Origin: an uncultured Collinsella sp.
GTDB taxonomy: Bacteria; Actinomycetota; Coriobacteriia; Coriobacteriales; Coriobacteriaceae
Length of the DNA: 6,996 bases
Assembly: GCA_902469555.1 (NCBI GenBank)
Contig: CABRDB010000048.1
Span: 1-6,996 of the forward strand
Reading direction: 5' to 3'
The notes beneath the pieces are model-generated. The model saw only the letters and a program-made list of their open reading frames with translations, searched no databases and was not told the DNA's origin. Position numbers and translations under genes: made by a program. Of the stretch, positions 6,009-6,996 are shown piece by piece (the stretch's first letter is position 1; the number at the start of each line of letters is the position of its first letter).

Positions 6009-6695
6009 CTACAAATAAATCCCCTCACCGAGCTGCTTGTGGAACTCGGCGTGATGGTCGCGTGCCCAGGTAAAGAGCGCCTGGTCAAAGTCGGTACGCG
6101 TGGCCGGGACGCCAAAGACGCCGGCAACTTCGACGCGTATAAACTCCAGTGCCGGCAGCTTGTTGATGGCAGTGAGGGCAAACGGGGACGAGGGCTCCTC
6201 GAACAGATAGCGGCTGCCTTGCAGCGCGTCGCAACTGGTGCACGTGTTGCCGAGCGACGGGGCTTTGGAGGCTCGCGCGCCTACGGGCTTGTAGCCGCAG
6301 CGCTTATGAAGGTAGTCGCGGATCTCGCCCGGCACGCAGCCAAGAGCGGGCACGATGGCGAGTGCGTTGGCGTTGGCCGTGTCGATGGCAATGTGCCCGG
6401 CTTCGTTGGGCGCGTGCGCGATGGCGATGCTCTCGTCGTTATCGGCTCGATAGGGAATGCCGAAGGCCGCGACCGAGGTCTCTTTGTGACACTTCCAGCA
6501 CTCGCGCTTGCCCAGTACTAGATATATATACGGCGCAGAGGGGTCGGATCGGTCAATACCGGGCAGCCACTCGGCAAAGGGCTCGGGGTTGACGCCGCTG
6601 GGTACATACCAGATTTTCTTGGTCCGGTCCCATTTGGCGCCCAACGCCTTGGCTTCTTCTTTGTGCGAAAAGGGAACATCGAGCTCGGTGCGCAT
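6009..6695 (-). CDS. DUF5710-domain protein with two CxxC pairs, 228 residues
   Basis: The start is the ATG at 6695, which has AAGGAG (6701-6706) 5 bases upstream. The frame stays open to 6920 but the extra 75 codons overlap a tRNA terminator and have no ribosome binding site. Residues 4-45 are a DUF5710 domain: ELDVPFSHKEEAKALGAKWD, then KKIWYVPSG. This short module is common in plasmid and primase-like proteins and is thought to bind nucleic acid or partner proteins. C66 and C69 (CWKCH) and C152 and C155 (CTSCD) probably make a split zinc site around a folded segment (about 70-150) containing AFGIPY and ALGCVPGEIRDYLHKRCGY. The C-terminus has LFTWARDHHAEFHKQLG. The protein is soluble with no signal peptide. 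The DUF5710 call is from motif recall and fairly sure; the function is unknown. Confidence 0.85.
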   Translation of the reverse strand: MRTELDVPFSHKEEAKALGAKWDRTKKIWYVPSGVNPEPFAEWLPGIDRSDPSAPYIYLVLGKRECWKCHKETSVAAFGIPYRADNDESIAIAHAPNEAGHIAIDTANANALAIVPALGCVPGEIRDYLHKRCGYKPVGARASKAPSLGNTCTSCDALQGSRYLFEEPSSPFALTAINKLPALEFIRVEVAGVFGVPATRTDFDQALFTWARDHHAEFHKQLGEGIYL

Positions 6696-6876
6696 GGTGG
6701 CTCCTTGGTGCTGCAGGTGTAAGTGGCTCAAGGATACCGCAGGGCGCAGACATCGTGGCGTTTTGCCGAGAAGCTGTGGTGCGGACTGATTGGTTATACC
6801 GATGGATAGATCGGCAAGTAGATGGTCGGCTTTTGGCCAGTTGGGCGGTTGGAGCTGCCAGCGGATTTGGCGACAT
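6696..6876. other. Intergenic stretch between the DUF5710 gene and the tRNA terminator
   Basis: These 181 bases hold the leader of the DUF5710 gene. A minus-strand TATCCT (6734-6739) is a possible -10 box without a convincing -35. I see no gene, repeat or strong structure in the rest. Confidence 0.4.
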
Positions 6877-6913
6877 AAAACAAAACAGCCCAGAGGGCAT
6901 AGCCTCTGAGCTG
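6877..6913 (-). terminator. Rho-independent terminator of the tRNA-Val gene
   Basis: On the minus strand an 11-bp stem (CAGCTCAGAGG with CCTCTGGGCTG, one G-U pair) closes a six-base loop and is followed at once by TTTTGTTTT. The stem begins 8 bases after the CCA end of the tRNA. This is a textbook intrinsic terminator ending the tRNA transcript before the DUF5710 gene, so that gene needs its own promoter. Confidence 0.92.
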
Positions 6914-6921
6914 CGAACATT

Positions 6922-6996
6922 TGGTGGGCGTTAGAAGATTTGAACTTCTGACCTCTTCCGTGTCAGGGAAGCGCTCTCCCCCTGAGCTAAACGCCC
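6922..6996 (-). tRNA. tRNA-Val (anticodon GAC)
   Basis: The minus strand folds into a complete 75-base cloverleaf. The 7-bp acceptor stem is GGGCGTT/AACGCCC. The D arm is GCTC-AGGGGGA-GAGC. The anticodon stem CTTCC/GGAAG holds loop CTGACAC with anticodon GAC (6962-6964). The variable loop has five bases, and the T arm AGAAG-TTCAAAT-CTTCT contains the TTCAAAT loop. The discriminator base is A and CCA is encoded in the gene. It reads the valine codon GUC (and GUU). Its first base is the last base of the window, so the promoter lies outside. Confidence 0.97.

Noticed and set aside
5778..6521. Plus-strand 247-codon frame
   Set aside because: It is out of frame with the zinc-ribbon gene and then antisense to the DUF5710 gene, whose domain and ribosome binding site are convincing.
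6696..6920. 75-codon N-terminal extension of the DUF5710 protein
   Set aside because: It overlaps the tRNA terminator, lacks a ribosome binding site, and the DUF5710 domain begins right after the internal ATG at 6695.
6922..6996. Integration (att) site at the tRNA-Val 3' end
   Set aside because: An intact terminator directly follows the tRNA, and I found no second copy of the tRNA 3' end and no integrase in the window.

Overview
The window looks like a chromosomal segment of a GC-rich actinobacterium of the Coriobacteriia, most probably Collinsella or a close relative. This rests on the style of the proteins, the GC-rich third positions, Shine-Dalgarno-led genes and a tRNA gene that encodes its own CCA. 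It is inference from recall, not a search result. I see no transposase, phage gene, rRNA or CRISPR array.

Layout, left to right. (1) Positions 1-1585, minus strand: the N-terminal 528 codons of an M16C insulinase-family zinc metallopeptidase, running off the left edge. (2) Positions 1586-2206: a 621-base divergent intergenic region. It holds the peptidase leader, a long imperfect palindrome (1770-1899) with extra copies of its 21-base core, a candidate promoter, and a dense two-cluster array of the short motif GAGAGATAA in both orientations. (3) Positions 2207-3673, plus: a COG2865-type AlbA_2 / ATPase-like / winged-helix regulator. (4) Positions 3774-4265, minus: an unrecognised 163-residue protein, convergent with the regulator. 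(5) Positions 4481-5563, plus: an HNH endonuclease whose N-terminal half resembles an SRA/PUA-type modified-base reader, a likely type IV (modification-dependent) restriction enzyme. (6) Positions 5686-5970, plus: a 94-residue protein with two CPxC knuckles. (7) Positions 6009-6695, minus: a DUF5710-type protein with two CxxC pairs. (8) Positions 6877-6996, minus: tRNA-Val(GAC) followed by a strong intrinsic terminator.

The flanks (peptidase, tRNA-Val) look like core genome. The middle (about 1.75-6.0 kb) has an accessory, defence-like flavour. Its most interesting parts are the regulator with its probable operator array and the SRA-like/HNH nuclease. The genes do not form one operon: strands alternate and most genes have their own leader and ribosome binding site. 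Any functional link between them is therefore a hypothesis. Several obvious ORF starts were moved inward because a ribosome binding site points to an internal ATG.
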